DNA from: Pseudomonas faucium
Lineage (GTDB): Bacteria > Pseudomonadota > Gammaproteobacteria > Pseudomonadales > Pseudomonadaceae
DNA: 64,000 nucleotides
NCBI RefSeq assembly: GCF_021602585.1
Contig: NZ_BQIP01000005.1
Coordinates: 62,001-126,000 of the forward strand
Direction: 5' to 3'
The position numbers and the translations under genes are program-made. The notes under the pieces are model-generated. The model searched no databases and was not told the origin of the DNA. It saw only the letters and a program-made list of their open reading frames with translations. How positions within the stretch are numbered: the first letter of the stretch is position 1; every line of letters begins with the position of its first letter. This document shows positions 56,077 through 64,000 of the stretch, piece after piece.

Positions 56077-56859
56077 TCAAGCCCTCTGGCTGGAAACCGA
56101 CAGCACTTCGCCGGTCATGTACGAGCTGTAGTCGCTGGCCAGAAACATCATCACGTTGGCCACTTCCCACACCTGGGCAGCACGGCCAAAGGCCTCGCCT
56201 GCGGCCAGCTGGTCGAGCACCGCCTGGGGCGCGGAGCGTGCGAGAAAGTCATGCATGGCGATGCTTGGGCTCACGGCGTTGATGCGGATGCCATGCTCGG
56301 CCGCTTCCAGCGCCGAGCAGCGGGTCAGCGCCATCACCCCGGCCTTGGCCGCGGCGTAGTGGGCCTGCTGTTTCTGCGCCCGCCAGCCCAGCACCGAGGC
56401 GTTGTTGACGATCACCCCGGCGCGGCGCGCCATCATGTGCGGCAGCATGGCCCGGGTCATGCGCATGGTGCCGGTGAGGGTCACGTCGAGCACCCGCTGC
56501 CACTCTTCGTCCGGCATTTCCACCAGGGCCCGGGAGCCGCCCAGGCCTGCGTTGTTGATCAGCACATCGACACCGCCCAGCTCACGCTCGGCGGCGCTGA
56601 CCAGGTCGCGCACCTGCGCTTCGTCGGTGACGTTGCACACGTGCCCGTGCACCGCCTGCAGCGCGGTGGCTTCGCGGATGCGCGCCACGGCCTCGTGCAG
56701 CCGGCCTTCGTGGATATCGCTGATCATCAGCGCCCGGCAGCCCTCCTCGGCGGCGCGCAGCGCAGCCGAATAGCCGATACCGGAACCGGCGGCCGCGGTA
56801 ATCAGCACCGACTTGCCGCGCAGCAGGCCATGGCCCGCAACATAGTTGGGAACAGTCAT
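56077..56859 (-). CDS. ipdF: IpdF-like short-chain dehydrogenase (C/D-ring degradation)
   Basis: 260 aa. It closely resembles mycobacterial Rv3559c (IpdF) as I recall it: GHGLLRGKSVLITAAAGSGIG, NNASVLGWRAQKQQAHYAAAK, INAVSPSIA and FLASDYSSYMTGEVLSVS. Catalytic Ser/Tyr/Lys lie in NNASVLG and HYAAAK. IpdF oxidises a 5-hydroxy group on the HIP-CoA derived C/D-ring intermediate. The neighbouring acyl-CoA dehydrogenase gene occupies the place of fadE30 beside ipdF in Mycobacterium. Confidence 0.8.
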   Translation of the reverse strand: MTVPNYVAGHGLLRGKSVLITAAAGSGIGYSAALRAAEEGCRALMISDIHEGRLHEAVARIREATALQAVHGHVCNVTDEAQVRDLVSAAERELGGVDVLINNAGLGGSRALVEMPDEEWQRVLDVTLTGTMRMTRAMLPHMMARRAGVIVNNASVLGWRAQKQQAHYAAAKAGVMALTRCSALEAAEHGIRINAVSPSIAMHDFLARSAPQAVLDQLAAGEAFGRAAQVWEVANVMMFLASDYSSYMTGEVLSVSSQRA

Positions 56860-56876
56860 GCAGGAAACTCCTTCGA

Positions 56877-58067
56877 TCAGGGGCGCACGCGCGGCTCCCG
56901 GGGCATGCCCAGGGCGCGTTCGGCGATGATGTTGCGCTGGATCTCGTTGCTGCCGCCGTAGAGGGTGTCGGCGCGGCTGAACAGGTACAGCGACTGCAGG
57001 CGGCTGAGCTGGTAGGGCGCAGCGTCGAGCAGCTCGGCCTCGGGCCCGAGCACGTCCATGGCGAGCTTGCCCAGGCTTGCGTGCCAGCTCGACCAGTTCA
57101 GCTTGTAGATGGTCGCCTCGCGGCGCAGTGAGCCGTCCTGCGGCCCGGAGAGCATGCGCAGCGAGTTGTAGCGCAGGATGCGCAGGCCGCACCAGGCCTC
57201 GGCCAGGCGCAGGCGCAGCTGCGGGTCGCGGTCGGCGCCATTGGCTCGGGCGATGGCGATGATCTCGTCCAGCTCGTTGTGAAACTGCATCTGCTGGCCC
57301 AGGGTGGACACCCCGCGCTCGAAGCCAAGCAATGCCATGGCGATCTTCCAGCCTTCGCCAGGCTGGCCGACGATGTTCGCAGCCTCGGTGCGGGCGTCGT
57401 CGAAGAACACTTCGTTGAATTCCGAGGTGCCGGTCATCTGCTCGATGGGGCGCACGCTGATGCCCGGCTGGTCCATCGGCACCAGCAGGAACGACAGGCC
57501 ATGATGGCCGACGCTGCCAGGCTCGGTGCGGGCCAGCACAAAGCACCAGTCGGACTCGTGGGCCAGCGAGGTCCAGACCTTCTGGCCGTTGATCAGCCAG
57601 TCGCCGTTGGCATCCTGGGCGGCGCGGGTTTTCACCGCCGCAAGGTCGGAGCCGGCACCCGGCTCCGAATAGCCCTGGCACCAGAACGTGGTGCCGGCGA
57701 CGATACCTGGCAGGAAGCGGCGCTTCTGATCTTCGCTGCCGAAAGCGGCAATGGTCGGGCCGGCCAGGCCCTCGCCGATGTGGCCCATGCGCCCTGGCCC
57801 GCCGGCGCGGGCATATTCCTCGTGGAAGATCACCTGCTGGCTGATCGACAGCCCGCGCCCGCCATGCTCCGGGGCCCAGCCCACGCACGTCCAGCCGCCC
57901 TCGGCGAGCTTGCGCTCCCAGGCTTTGCGCTCGGGCGCGAACATGTGCTCGTCACCCGGGCCGCCGCGAAAACGCAGCGCCTCGAACGCGCCGCACAGGT
58001 GTTCGGCCAGCCAGCCGGCGACCTCCTGGCGAAAGTGTTCGTCCTGCTCACTGAAACCGATCTTCAT
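56877..58067 (-). CDS. Acyl-CoA dehydrogenase subunit A (FadE30-like)
   Basis: 396 aa. FAD-binding segments WCQGYSEPGAGSDLAAVKT and GQKVWTSLAHESDW, and the C-terminal NEIQRNIIAERALGMPREP. At the usual catalytic position before NEIQRN the sequence is LYGGSNEIQ, so the Glu of human medium-chain enzyme is absent. It overlaps its partner gene by 4 nt. Such pairs in steroid degraders form alpha2beta2 enzymes with one active site per dimer, the partner supplying the missing part. Confidence 0.85.
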   Translation of the reverse strand: MKIGFSEQDEHFRQEVAGWLAEHLCGAFEALRFRGGPGDEHMFAPERKAWERKLAEGGWTCVGWAPEHGGRGLSISQQVIFHEEYARAGGPGRMGHIGEGLAGPTIAAFGSEDQKRRFLPGIVAGTTFWCQGYSEPGAGSDLAAVKTRAAQDANGDWLINGQKVWTSLAHESDWCFVLARTEPGSVGHHGLSFLLVPMDQPGISVRPIEQMTGTSEFNEVFFDDARTEAANIVGQPGEGWKIAMALLGFERGVSTLGQQMQFHNELDEIIAIARANGADRDPQLRLRLAEAWCGLRILRYNSLRMLSGPQDGSLRREATIYKLNWSSWHASLGKLAMDVLGPEAELLDAAPYQLSRLQSLYLFSRADTLYGGSNEIQRNIIAERALGMPREPRVRP

Positions 58068-59212
58068 GCTTGCTCCCTGATCACCAGGTTGGCGATCTGC
58101 TGCAGATGCCAGGCGGGCGCACCGAGGTAGCTTTCACTGGCCCGGGCACGCTTGAAATACAGATGGGGGTCGTACTCCCAGGTAAAGCCGACCCCGCCGT
58201 GCAGCTGGATCGACTCGGCGGCGCAGTGGAAATACGCCTGGGAGCACTGGGCCTTGGCCAATGACGCGGCCAGCGGCAACTCGCTCGCGACCTTCGGGTC
58301 GCCGGCCGGGTCCAGCGCTTCCTGGGCGACGCAGGCCGCGTAGTAGCTGGCCGAACGGGCGCACTCGACCTGCAGCATCATGTCGGCGGCGCGGTGCTTG
58401 AGGGCCTGGAAGCTGGCCAGCGGGCGGCCGAACTGCTGGCGCTCCTGCAGGTAGGCAACGCTCAGGTCCAGCGCCTGCTGGGCACCGCCGACCTGTTCGG
58501 CGGCAAGGCAGATGCAGGCCAGGCGCAGCACCTGCTGCAACAGCGCCCAGGAGGCATCGAGCACGGCCTCGGGCCCAACGTACACGCGGTCCAGGCGAAT
58601 GCGCCCGAGGCGCCGGGTCTGGTCCAGGGTCGGCTGCCACTGGCGCGCGAGGCCCACCTGATCCGCTTCGACCAGGAACAGGTTGACGCCCTGCGCCGTC
58701 CAGGCCGCGACCACCAGCAGGTCGGCACTGTGGCCGTCGATGACCTGGGCGTATTCACCGTCGAGCACATAGCCCTCGCCTTCGGCCTTGGCCGCCACGC
58801 TGATGCCGTCCTGCGACCAGCCCCCGCCGCTGCCCCAGGCCAGGGTGGCGCGCACCCGGCCTTCGGCGATGGCCGGCAGCCAGCGCTGTTTCTGCGCGTC
58901 GCTGCCGGCCAGCAACAGCGCCGGCGTGGCCAGGCAGGCGGTGGCGAAGAACGGCGAACAGAGCAGGCGTCGGCCCATCTGTTCGAGCAAAATCGCCAGC
59001 TCGACATAGCCCAGGCCCAGGCCGCCATAGGCTTCGGGGATGTGGATGGCAGGCCAGTACATCTCGCTGCACAGGCGTTGCCAAAGATTGGTGTCGTAGC
59101 CGGCTTGGCTGACCATGGCCGCGCGCACGGCGGCGCAGTCGCAGACATCGGCGAGCAAACCCTCGGCCGATTCACGGATCATTTCCTGCTCGTCGGTGAA
59201 TGCAAAGTCCAT
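58064..59212 (-). CDS. Acyl-CoA dehydrogenase subunit B
   Basis: 382 aa. Typical N-terminal helical domain (MDFAFTDEQEMIRESAEGLL), and C-terminal IQLHGGVGFTWEYDPHLYFKRARASE, with a Glu in the FTWE motif that can serve as catalytic base. The FAD/acyl loop of the usual form (GYxEPxAGSD) is degenerate here (ATLAWGSGGGW). Its stop overlaps the subunit A start. It is the first gene of the 59212-54027 operon, 65 nt from a box palindrome. Confidence 0.83.
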   Translation of the reverse strand: MDFAFTDEQEMIRESAEGLLADVCDCAAVRAAMVSQAGYDTNLWQRLCSEMYWPAIHIPEAYGGLGLGYVELAILLEQMGRRLLCSPFFATACLATPALLLAGSDAQKQRWLPAIAEGRVRATLAWGSGGGWSQDGISVAAKAEGEGYVLDGEYAQVIDGHSADLLVVAAWTAQGVNLFLVEADQVGLARQWQPTLDQTRRLGRIRLDRVYVGPEAVLDASWALLQQVLRLACICLAAEQVGGAQQALDLSVAYLQERQQFGRPLASFQALKHRAADMMLQVECARSASYYAACVAQEALDPAGDPKVASELPLAASLAKAQCSQAYFHCAAESIQLHGGVGFTWEYDPHLYFKRARASESYLGAPAWHLQQIANLVIREQA

Positions 59213-59277
59213 CGCGGCGTCTTCTACTCGTCTGGCGGGTGTTGAGCGAAGTGTGGGCGGCTGCGGGTCGGGTGGAA

Positions 59278-59293
59278 TCGGCCAATCGGACTA
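59278..59293 (-). promoter_or_regulatory. Degenerate steroid-box palindrome, acyl-CoA dehydrogenase operon
   Basis: Leftward TAGTCC-GATT-GGCCGA, one mismatch per arm from the consensus. 65 nt separate it from the ATG at 59212. It lies downstream of the terminator at 59325-59358, where a new promoter is required. No clear -10 is seen (best CACACT, 24 nt after the box). Confidence 0.52.
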
Positions 59294-59324
59294 GGGGCGG
59301 CCTTGGCCCAGGCCCGGGCACAAG

Positions 59325-59358
59325 AAAAAAAACCGCATCACCCTGGCAAGTGATGCGG
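59325..59358 (-). terminator. Rho-independent terminator of the SDR/thiolase operon
   Basis: Leftward, a 9-bp perfect stem (CCGCATCAC/GTGATGCGG) with an 8-nt loop is followed by eight T residues. It lies 27 nt after the stop of the SDR gene at 59386 and is the clearest intrinsic terminator in the window. Confidence 0.88.
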
Positions 59359-59385
59359 CCCGCGGAGCAAGCGCAAAACCTGGCG

Positions 59386-60261
59386 TCAGGTGCCGTAGAC
59401 TTTCTGCGCCGGCACCGCCTGTTGCAGCAGTTGCGCCACGGCGGCGCCCACCTCGGCCACCGCCCAGCGCCCGTGGTTATCCAGCTGCGGCCCACGGCGC
59501 CAGCCGTCGGCGATCGACAGGCGCCCGCCCTCGACCTCGAACAACTGCCCGCTGACCCCCGCCGACGCCGCCGAACCCAGCCACACCACCACCGGCGCAA
59601 CGTTCTCCGGCGCAAAAAAATCGAACCCCTGCTCCGGCCGCTTCATCACCTCGGCGAACACCTGCTCGGTCATGCCGGTGCGCGCCGCCGGGGCCAGGGC
59701 ATTGACCGTGATGCCATAGCGCGCAAGCTCCGCCGCCTGGACCAGGGTCAGCGCGGCGATCCCGCCCTTGGCCGCGCTGTAGTTGGATTGCCCGATCGAG
59801 CCCTGCAACCCGGCGCCGGAGCTGGTATTGATGAGCCGCGCATCCACCTGCACGCCTTGCTTGGCCTGCTCGCGCCAGTAGCGCACGGCGTGGCTGGCCA
59901 GGCAAAAGTGCCCCTTCAGGTGCACCGCCACCACCGCATCCCAGTCGGCCTCGGTGAGGCTGGCGAACATGCGGTCACGGCAGATGCCGGCGTTGTTCAC
60001 CACCACATCGAGCCCGCCAAAGGCGCCCAGCGCCGCCTGCAGGATCAGCCCGGCATCGGCGTAGTCGGTGATGTCGTTGCTGTTGGCCACGGCCTGCCCG
60101 CCGTGCTCGCGGATCTGCGCCGCCACCGCTTCGGCCGCTTCGCGGTTGATGTCGTTGACCACCACGTTCGCGCCTTCTGCGGCGAAGGCCAGGGCATAGG
60201 CCCGGCCCAGCCCGCCGCCGGCACCGGTGATGATCACGGTGCGGTTTTCACAACTTGCCAT
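59386..60261 (-). CDS. MFE-2-like short-chain dehydrogenase
   Basis: 291 aa. IITGAGGGLGRAYALAFAAEGANVVVND is typical of the 17-beta-HSD4/multifunctional-enzyme SDR branch that acts on hydroxyacyl-CoA or 17-hydroxysteroids; NNAGICRDRMFASLTEADWDAV and NYSAAKGGI follow. Rv3548c and Hsd4A of Mycobacterium are similar. It is the last gene before the terminator, 9 nt behind the thiolase gene. Confidence 0.82.
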   Translation of the reverse strand: MASCENRTVIITGAGGGLGRAYALAFAAEGANVVVNDINREAAEAVAAQIREHGGQAVANSNDITDYADAGLILQAALGAFGGLDVVVNNAGICRDRMFASLTEADWDAVVAVHLKGHFCLASHAVRYWREQAKQGVQVDARLINTSSGAGLQGSIGQSNYSAAKGGIAALTLVQAAELARYGITVNALAPAARTGMTEQVFAEVMKRPEQGFDFFAPENVAPVVVWLGSAASAGVSGQLFEVEGGRLSIADGWRRGPQLDNHGRWAVAEVGAAVAQLLQQAVPAQKVYGT

Positions 60262-60270
60262 AGTGTTCTC

Positions 60271-61419
60271 CTACAAGCGTTCGATGATGGTCACGTTGGC
60301 CTGGCCGCCGCCTTCGCACATGGTCTGCAGGCCATAGCGGCCGCCGCTGCGCTCCAGTTCGTGCAACAGGCTGCACATCAGCCGGGTGCCCGTGGCGCCC
60401 AGCGGATGGCCCAGGGCGATGGCGCCGCCGTTGACGTTCGTCTGGGCATGGGGGTAGCCGGTTTCCTGCAGCCAGGCCATGGCCACCGAGGCGAAGGCTT
60501 CGTTGATTTCCACCCGGTCGATGTCCTCCAGGCGCATGCCGGCGCGCTTGAGCGCGTACTCGGTGGCCGCGATCGGCGCGGTGAGCATCCACACCGGGTC
60601 GTCGGCGCGCACGCTCATGTGGTGGATGCGTGCCCGCGGCGTCAGGTTGTAGCGCTCGAGCGCCGCCTGCGAAACGATCAACAGCGCACTGGCCGCATCG
60701 CAGGTCTGGCTCGACACCGCCGCGGTGACCCGGTCGCAACCGAACAGGTAGTCGAGCTCGGCCATCTTCTGCAGGCTGGTATGGCGCGGCGTCTCGTCAT
60801 GCTCGACGCCTGCCAGCGGCACGATCTCGCGGCGAAAATACCCCTGCTCGATGGCCCGCAACGCCCGCCGATGGGACTCCATCGCATAGGCCTCCAGGGC
60901 CTGGCGGCTGAGCTGCCAGCGTTCGGCAATCATCTGCGCCGCGCGAAACTGAGTCGGCGGCGTGGCGCCGTAACGGCGCACCCAGCCCTCGGAGCCGCTG
61001 AACGGGTCGCTGAAGCCCAGTGGCTCGGCGGCGGTCATGGCCGAGGAAATCGGGATCTGCGTCATGGTCTGCACACCGCCTGCCACCACCACGTCCTGGG
61101 TGCCGCTCATCACCGCCTGGGCGGCAAAATGCAGCGCCTGCTGCGACGAGCCGCACTGGCGGTCGATGGTGGTGCCCGGCACGGCTTGGCTGAGCCCGGC
61201 CGCCAGCCAGGCGGTGCGGGCGATGTCGCCGGCCAGCGGGCCGATGGTGTCGACGCAGCCGAAGATCACATCGTCGTAGTCGTCGTCGGGAATGGCATTG
61301 CGCGCGACCAGGGCCCGCAGCACATGGCCGCCCAGGTCGGCAGCGTGGATCTGCGCCAGGCCACCCTTGCGCCGCCCGGTGGGCGTGCGCAGGGCGTCGA
61401 CGATATAGGCTTCAGGCAT
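60271..61419 (-). CDS. fadA6: FadA6-like thiolase of C/D-ring degradation
   Basis: 382 aa. It closely resembles mycobacterial FadA6 as I recall it: [23 protein letters not shown] (nucleophile Cys), [51 protein letters not shown] and [21 protein letters not shown] (second Cys). It cleaves a 3-oxoacyl-CoA formed from the HIP rings. Operon partners are acyl-CoA dehydrogenases upstream and an MFE-2-like SDR downstream. Confidence 0.86.
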   Translation of the reverse strand: MPEAYIVDALRTPTGRRKGGLAQIHAADLGGHVLRALVARNAIPDDDYDDVIFGCVDTIGPLAGDIARTAWLAAGLSQAVPGTTIDRQCGSSQQALHFAAQAVMSGTQDVVVAGGVQTMTQIPISSAMTAAEPLGFSDPFSGSEGWVRRYGATPPTQFRAAQMIAERWQLSRQALEAYAMESHRRALRAIEQGYFRREIVPLAGVEHDETPRHTSLQKMAELDYLFGCDRVTAAVSSQTCDAASALLIVSQAALERYNLTPRARIHHMSVRADDPVWMLTAPIAATEYALKRAGMRLEDIDRVEINEAFASVAMAWLQETGYPHAQTNVNGGAIALGHPLGATGTRLMCSLLHELERSGGRYGLQTMCEGGGQANVTIIERL

Positions 61420-61440
61420 GCTCTACCTCTGCATCGGCAA

Positions 61441-62496
61441 TCAGAAAGTGGCGCCGGCGCCAATCGCCAGCCCCTGTTCGAACAGTGCGGTGCGTACCCG
61501 CGCCTTGTGCAGCGCCGGGTCGCCCCAGGCCTTGTCCAGGGCCCAGGCGCGTTTCATGAAGATCTGCAGGTCGACTTCCCAGGTGTAGCCCATGGCGCCA
61601 TGGGCCTGGATCGCGTTGCGCGCGGCCAGCAAGGCCGCCTCCGAGGTGGCCAGGCAGGCATGCGACACGGCCAGCGCCTGCGCCGCCTCGCCATGGGCCA
61701 CGGCATGGGCGGCGCGGTACAACGGGCCCTTGGCGAACTCGATGCGCACCGCGACGTTGGCCATCAGGTGCTTGACCGCCTGGAACGAGCCGATCGGCTT
61801 GCCGAACTGCTTGCGCTCGAAGCTGTAATCCACGGCCAGGTCGACCATGCGCTTGGCCAGCCCCAGACGCTGCGCGGCGCAGCCCAGCGCGCCCCGCTCG
61901 AAGGCTCGCGCCAGCAGCTGCGCGGCCTCATCGCCACGGGCCACGCAGGTGGCGGCGGTTGGCGTCCAGCTCACCTGGTACAGGTGGCGGCTGGGGTCCA
62001 GCGAGGCGTTGCGCACCAGCTCGACGGCCGCACGCGGCACGGCATGCAGTTCGCCGGCATGGCTGAGCAACAGCAGGTCGGCGACATGGGCGTCACTGAC
62101 CAGCGGGTTGCCCGGCTCGCACACCGCCAGCCGTGCTTGACCTGCGGCCACCCGGGCCAGCCAGTCCTGCTTGAGCGCCTCGTGCGCCGGGCCCAGCTCG
62201 ACCAGCAGCGGCACCGCCACCAGCATGGTTTCCACCAGCGGCTCGGGCAGCCCGGCATAGCCGCATTCCTGGGCCAGCAGCACGCAGTCCAGCGCCCCCA
62301 GGCCCAGGCCACCGTAAGGCTCGGGCACGGTCAGGGCGGTGAGGCCCAGCTCGACCAACTGCCCCCACAGCCGGTCGCAACGGCCGCTGTCGGTCTGCCA
62401 CAGCTCGCGAATGCGCTCGGGGGTGACCTCGTTGATGAAGAAACTGCGCACGCTGTCCTGGAACAGCAGCTGGTCGCTGTTGAAACTGAAGTCCAT
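61441..62496 (-). CDS. Acyl-CoA dehydrogenase subunit B (second pair)
   Basis: 351 aa, shorter than full acyl-CoA dehydrogenases. N-terminus MDFSFNSDQLLFQDSVRSFF; C-terminal IQAHGAMGYTWEVDLQIFMKRAWALD with the FTWE/YTWE Glu. The usual FAD-loop EPxAGSD is absent, as in the other B subunit of this cluster. It starts 10 nt behind its partner at 62507. Confidence 0.83.
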   Translation of the reverse strand: MDFSFNSDQLLFQDSVRSFFINEVTPERIRELWQTDSGRCDRLWGQLVELGLTALTVPEPYGGLGLGALDCVLLAQECGYAGLPEPLVETMLVAVPLLVELGPAHEALKQDWLARVAAGQARLAVCEPGNPLVSDAHVADLLLLSHAGELHAVPRAAVELVRNASLDPSRHLYQVSWTPTAATCVARGDEAAQLLARAFERGALGCAAQRLGLAKRMVDLAVDYSFERKQFGKPIGSFQAVKHLMANVAVRIEFAKGPLYRAAHAVAHGEAAQALAVSHACLATSEAALLAARNAIQAHGAMGYTWEVDLQIFMKRAWALDKAWGDPALHKARVRTALFEQGLAIGAGATF

Positions 62497-62506
62497 GGTC
62501 TGCTCC

Positions 62507-63673
62507 TCAGGCGCGCGGCATGCCGAGCATGCGCTCGGCAATGATGTTGCGCTGGATCTCGTTGGTGCCGGCATAGATCGGCCCGGCCTGGGCGAACAGG
62601 AAGCCCTCAAGCCAGGCGCCGACATCGCCCGCCGCCGGGGCCTCGGGCAGCAGCTCGCCGCGCAGGCCGAGGATGCTCATGGCGGTGTCGTGCAGGCGCA
62701 GGTCCAGCTCCGACCAGAAGATCTTGTTGGTCGAGGACTCCGGCCCGATCCGCCCGCCCTTCACCAGCTGCGAGGCGGTCATGTAGGTGAGCTGGGTGTA
62801 AGCCTCGGCATCCAGCCAGCAGCGCATCACCGCCTCGCCGATGGCCGGGTCGCGGTCGGCGCTCTGGCGGTTGGCCTGATACAGCTGCACCAGGCGCCGC
62901 GCGGCTTCCTGAAAGCGTGCCGGCGAGCGCAGCATCAGCCCGCGCTCGAAGCCTGCGGTGGACATCGCCACATGCCAGCCCATGCCCTCGCCACCGAGCA
63001 CGTTGTGCGCCGGCACGCGCACGTCGTCGAAGAAGATTTCGGCGAAGCCCGGCAGGCCATTGAGCTGCGCGATCGGCCGCACGGTGATGCCAGGGCTGTT
63101 CAGCGGCACGAGGATGAAGGTCAGGCCGTGGTGGCGCTGGGAAGCCGGGTCGGTGCGGAAGATGCAGAACACCCAGTCGGCCCAGACCGCGCGGGTCGAC
63201 CAGGTCTTCTGGCCGTTGAGCACGTAGTGGTCGCCGTCGCGCACGGCCTTGGCGCGGATCGCCGCCATGTCGGAGCCGGCGCCCGGCTCCGACCAGCCCT
63301 GGGCCCAGATGTCCTGGCCGGTGGCCATGCGCGGCAAAAAGCGCGCCTTCTGCTCCTCGCTGCCGTACTCCATCAGGGTGGGGCCGAGCAGGAAGATGCC
63401 GTTCTGGTTGACCCGCGCCGGGGCGCCGGCACGGTAGTACTCCTCCTCGAAAATTAGCCACTCGATCAGGTCGCAGCCACGCCCACCCAGCCGGGTGGGC
63501 CAGGTGACCATGCCCCAGCGCCCCTGGTTGAGGGTCGCTTCCCAGGCGCGGTGCGCGGCAAAACCCTGCTCGGTATCGAACGAGGGCAGCGGCTCGGCAG
63601 GCACGTTGGCTGCGAGCCAGGCCCGCACTTCGCCGCGAAAGGCCTGTTGGGCCTTGGTGTAGGTCAGGTCCAT
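62507..63673 (-). CDS. Acyl-CoA dehydrogenase subunit A (second pair)
   Basis: 388 aa. Retains the FAD loop WAQGWSEPGAGSDMAAIRAKAV and GQKTWSTRAVWADWVFC, ends YAGTNEIQRNIIAERMLGMPRA. Here Ala replaces the Glu that precedes GTNEIQ in single-subunit enzymes. The same A-plus-B arrangement as 56877/58064 suggests a second alpha2beta2 enzyme for another steroid-CoA substrate. Confidence 0.85.
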   Translation of the reverse strand: MDLTYTKAQQAFRGEVRAWLAANVPAEPLPSFDTEQGFAAHRAWEATLNQGRWGMVTWPTRLGGRGCDLIEWLIFEEEYYRAGAPARVNQNGIFLLGPTLMEYGSEEQKARFLPRMATGQDIWAQGWSEPGAGSDMAAIRAKAVRDGDHYVLNGQKTWSTRAVWADWVFCIFRTDPASQRHHGLTFILVPLNSPGITVRPIAQLNGLPGFAEIFFDDVRVPAHNVLGGEGMGWHVAMSTAGFERGLMLRSPARFQEAARRLVQLYQANRQSADRDPAIGEAVMRCWLDAEAYTQLTYMTASQLVKGGRIGPESSTNKIFWSELDLRLHDTAMSILGLRGELLPEAPAAGDVGAWLEGFLFAQAGPIYAGTNEIQRNIIAERMLGMPRA

Positions 63674-63682
63674 GGTCCGCCC

Positions 63683-64000
63683 TCAGCCGTTGAATTGGGC
63701 GCTGCGCTTCTCGACGAACGAGTCGCGCGCTTCCTGGGAGTCCTGGGCCCGGTACGCTTCCAGGGTGAAGCCCTGTTCGCGGCGGTACTTGTCTTCGAGG
63801 TTGCCGTCCTCGATACCGTTGAGCGCCTCTTTGGCGAGGCGGATCATCGCCGCGCTCTTGCCGGCGATGGACGCGGCGATCTGCAGCGCCGCCTCGCGCA
63901 GCTGCTCACGCGGCACCACGCGCTCCACGGCGCCCAGGCGGTAGGCCTCGGCGGCGTCGATCATGGCGCCGGTGAAGTACATGTGGCGCACCTTCTGCAC
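63683..64000 (-). CDS. Enoyl-CoA hydratase/isomerase family protein, C-terminal part (EchA20-like)
   Basis: The last 105 codons of a leftward gene whose start is beyond the window. MYFTGAMIDAAEAYRLGAVERVVPREQL is the second half of the crotonase fold, and ALNGIEDGNLEDKYRREQGFTLEAYRAQDSQEARDSFVEKR resembles the C-terminus of EchA20, a crotonase-fold hydrolase that opens the last steroid ring. The catalytic residues lie outside the window. It is 9 nt from the acyl-CoA dehydrogenase start, so the operon extends beyond 64000. Confidence 0.7.
   Translation of the reverse strand: MQKVRHMYFTGAMIDAAEAYRLGAVERVVPREQLREAALQIAASIAGKSAAMIRLAKEALNGIEDGNLEDKYRREQGFTLEAYRAQDSQEARDSFVEKRSAQFNG

Noticed and set aside
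59200-62544. 1114-codon open frame opposite the acyl-CoA dehydrogenase, SDR and thiolase genes
   Set aside because: It spans several genes with clear catalytic motifs and an intrinsic terminator; its composition is that of an antisense shadow.

Overview
The window reads as chromosomal DNA of a Pseudomonas of the P. putida group. The gene content (metH next to a fatty-acid cis/trans isomerase gene, cysI with a DUF934 partner, azlCD, nfuA, cobalamin-dependent MetH of 1235 aa), the high GC and the P. putida-type REP repeats (core GTGGGAGCCGGCTTGCCGGC, five clusters) all point the same way. No rRNA, tRNA, CRISPR array or insertion sequence was recognised.

Layout. 1-7041: a flavin-reductase fragment, a LysR regulator divergent from a three-gene operon (YqcI/YcgG-GntA-like haem N-hydroxylase, LysE exporter, SGNH-fold protein), a secreted repeat protein, and azlC-azlD-AraC. 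6989-13620: a compact leftward cassette of lower GC: a 23-codon peptide gene with a strong ribosome site, then an AdoMet decarboxylase-like proenzyme, a HemN-like radical SAM enzyme, an MFS exporter, an Orn/Lys/Arg-type PLP decarboxylase and a DinB polymerase, tightly packed and mostly overlapping. I do not recognise this combination; it is the best candidate here for an undescribed (RiPP-like or polyamine-peptide) pathway. 13621-41694: mostly ordinary core and accessory genes: copper delivery (PCu(A)C, SCO1), nfuA, an acyltransferase, cti, metH, cysI, dkgB, transporters, a zeta-toxin-like pair, a two-component system, an mlaA remnant, and an autotransporter whose passenger is a tyrosine phosphatase.

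41827-64000: a steroid catabolic cluster. It holds a 3-ketosteroid dehydrogenase, KshA-type Rieske oxygenase, Delta5-3-ketosteroid isomerase, a TeiR-like LuxR regulator, the meta-cleavage operon tesDEFG (hydrolase, hydratase, acylating aldehyde dehydrogenase, aldolase) and a set of CoA-dependent genes matching actinobacterial C/D-ring degradation (IpdF, FadA6, EchA20-like) plus two heteromeric acyl-CoA dehydrogenase pairs. Genes for the KshA reductase, the 3-hydroxy-secosteroid hydroxylase, the extradiol dioxygenase and IpdAB are not in the window.

The most informative regulatory observation is a 16-bp palindrome, T(C/A)GTCC-N4-GGACGA, found six times in the steroid cluster. Six start codons lie 59-65 nt downstream of one (kshA lies 95 nt from a shared site), and an AT-containing candidate -10 lies 22-24 nt from the box in five cases. 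This is the geometry expected for a LuxR-type activator box centred near -42, so the LuxR protein encoded in the cluster is the natural candidate to bind it.
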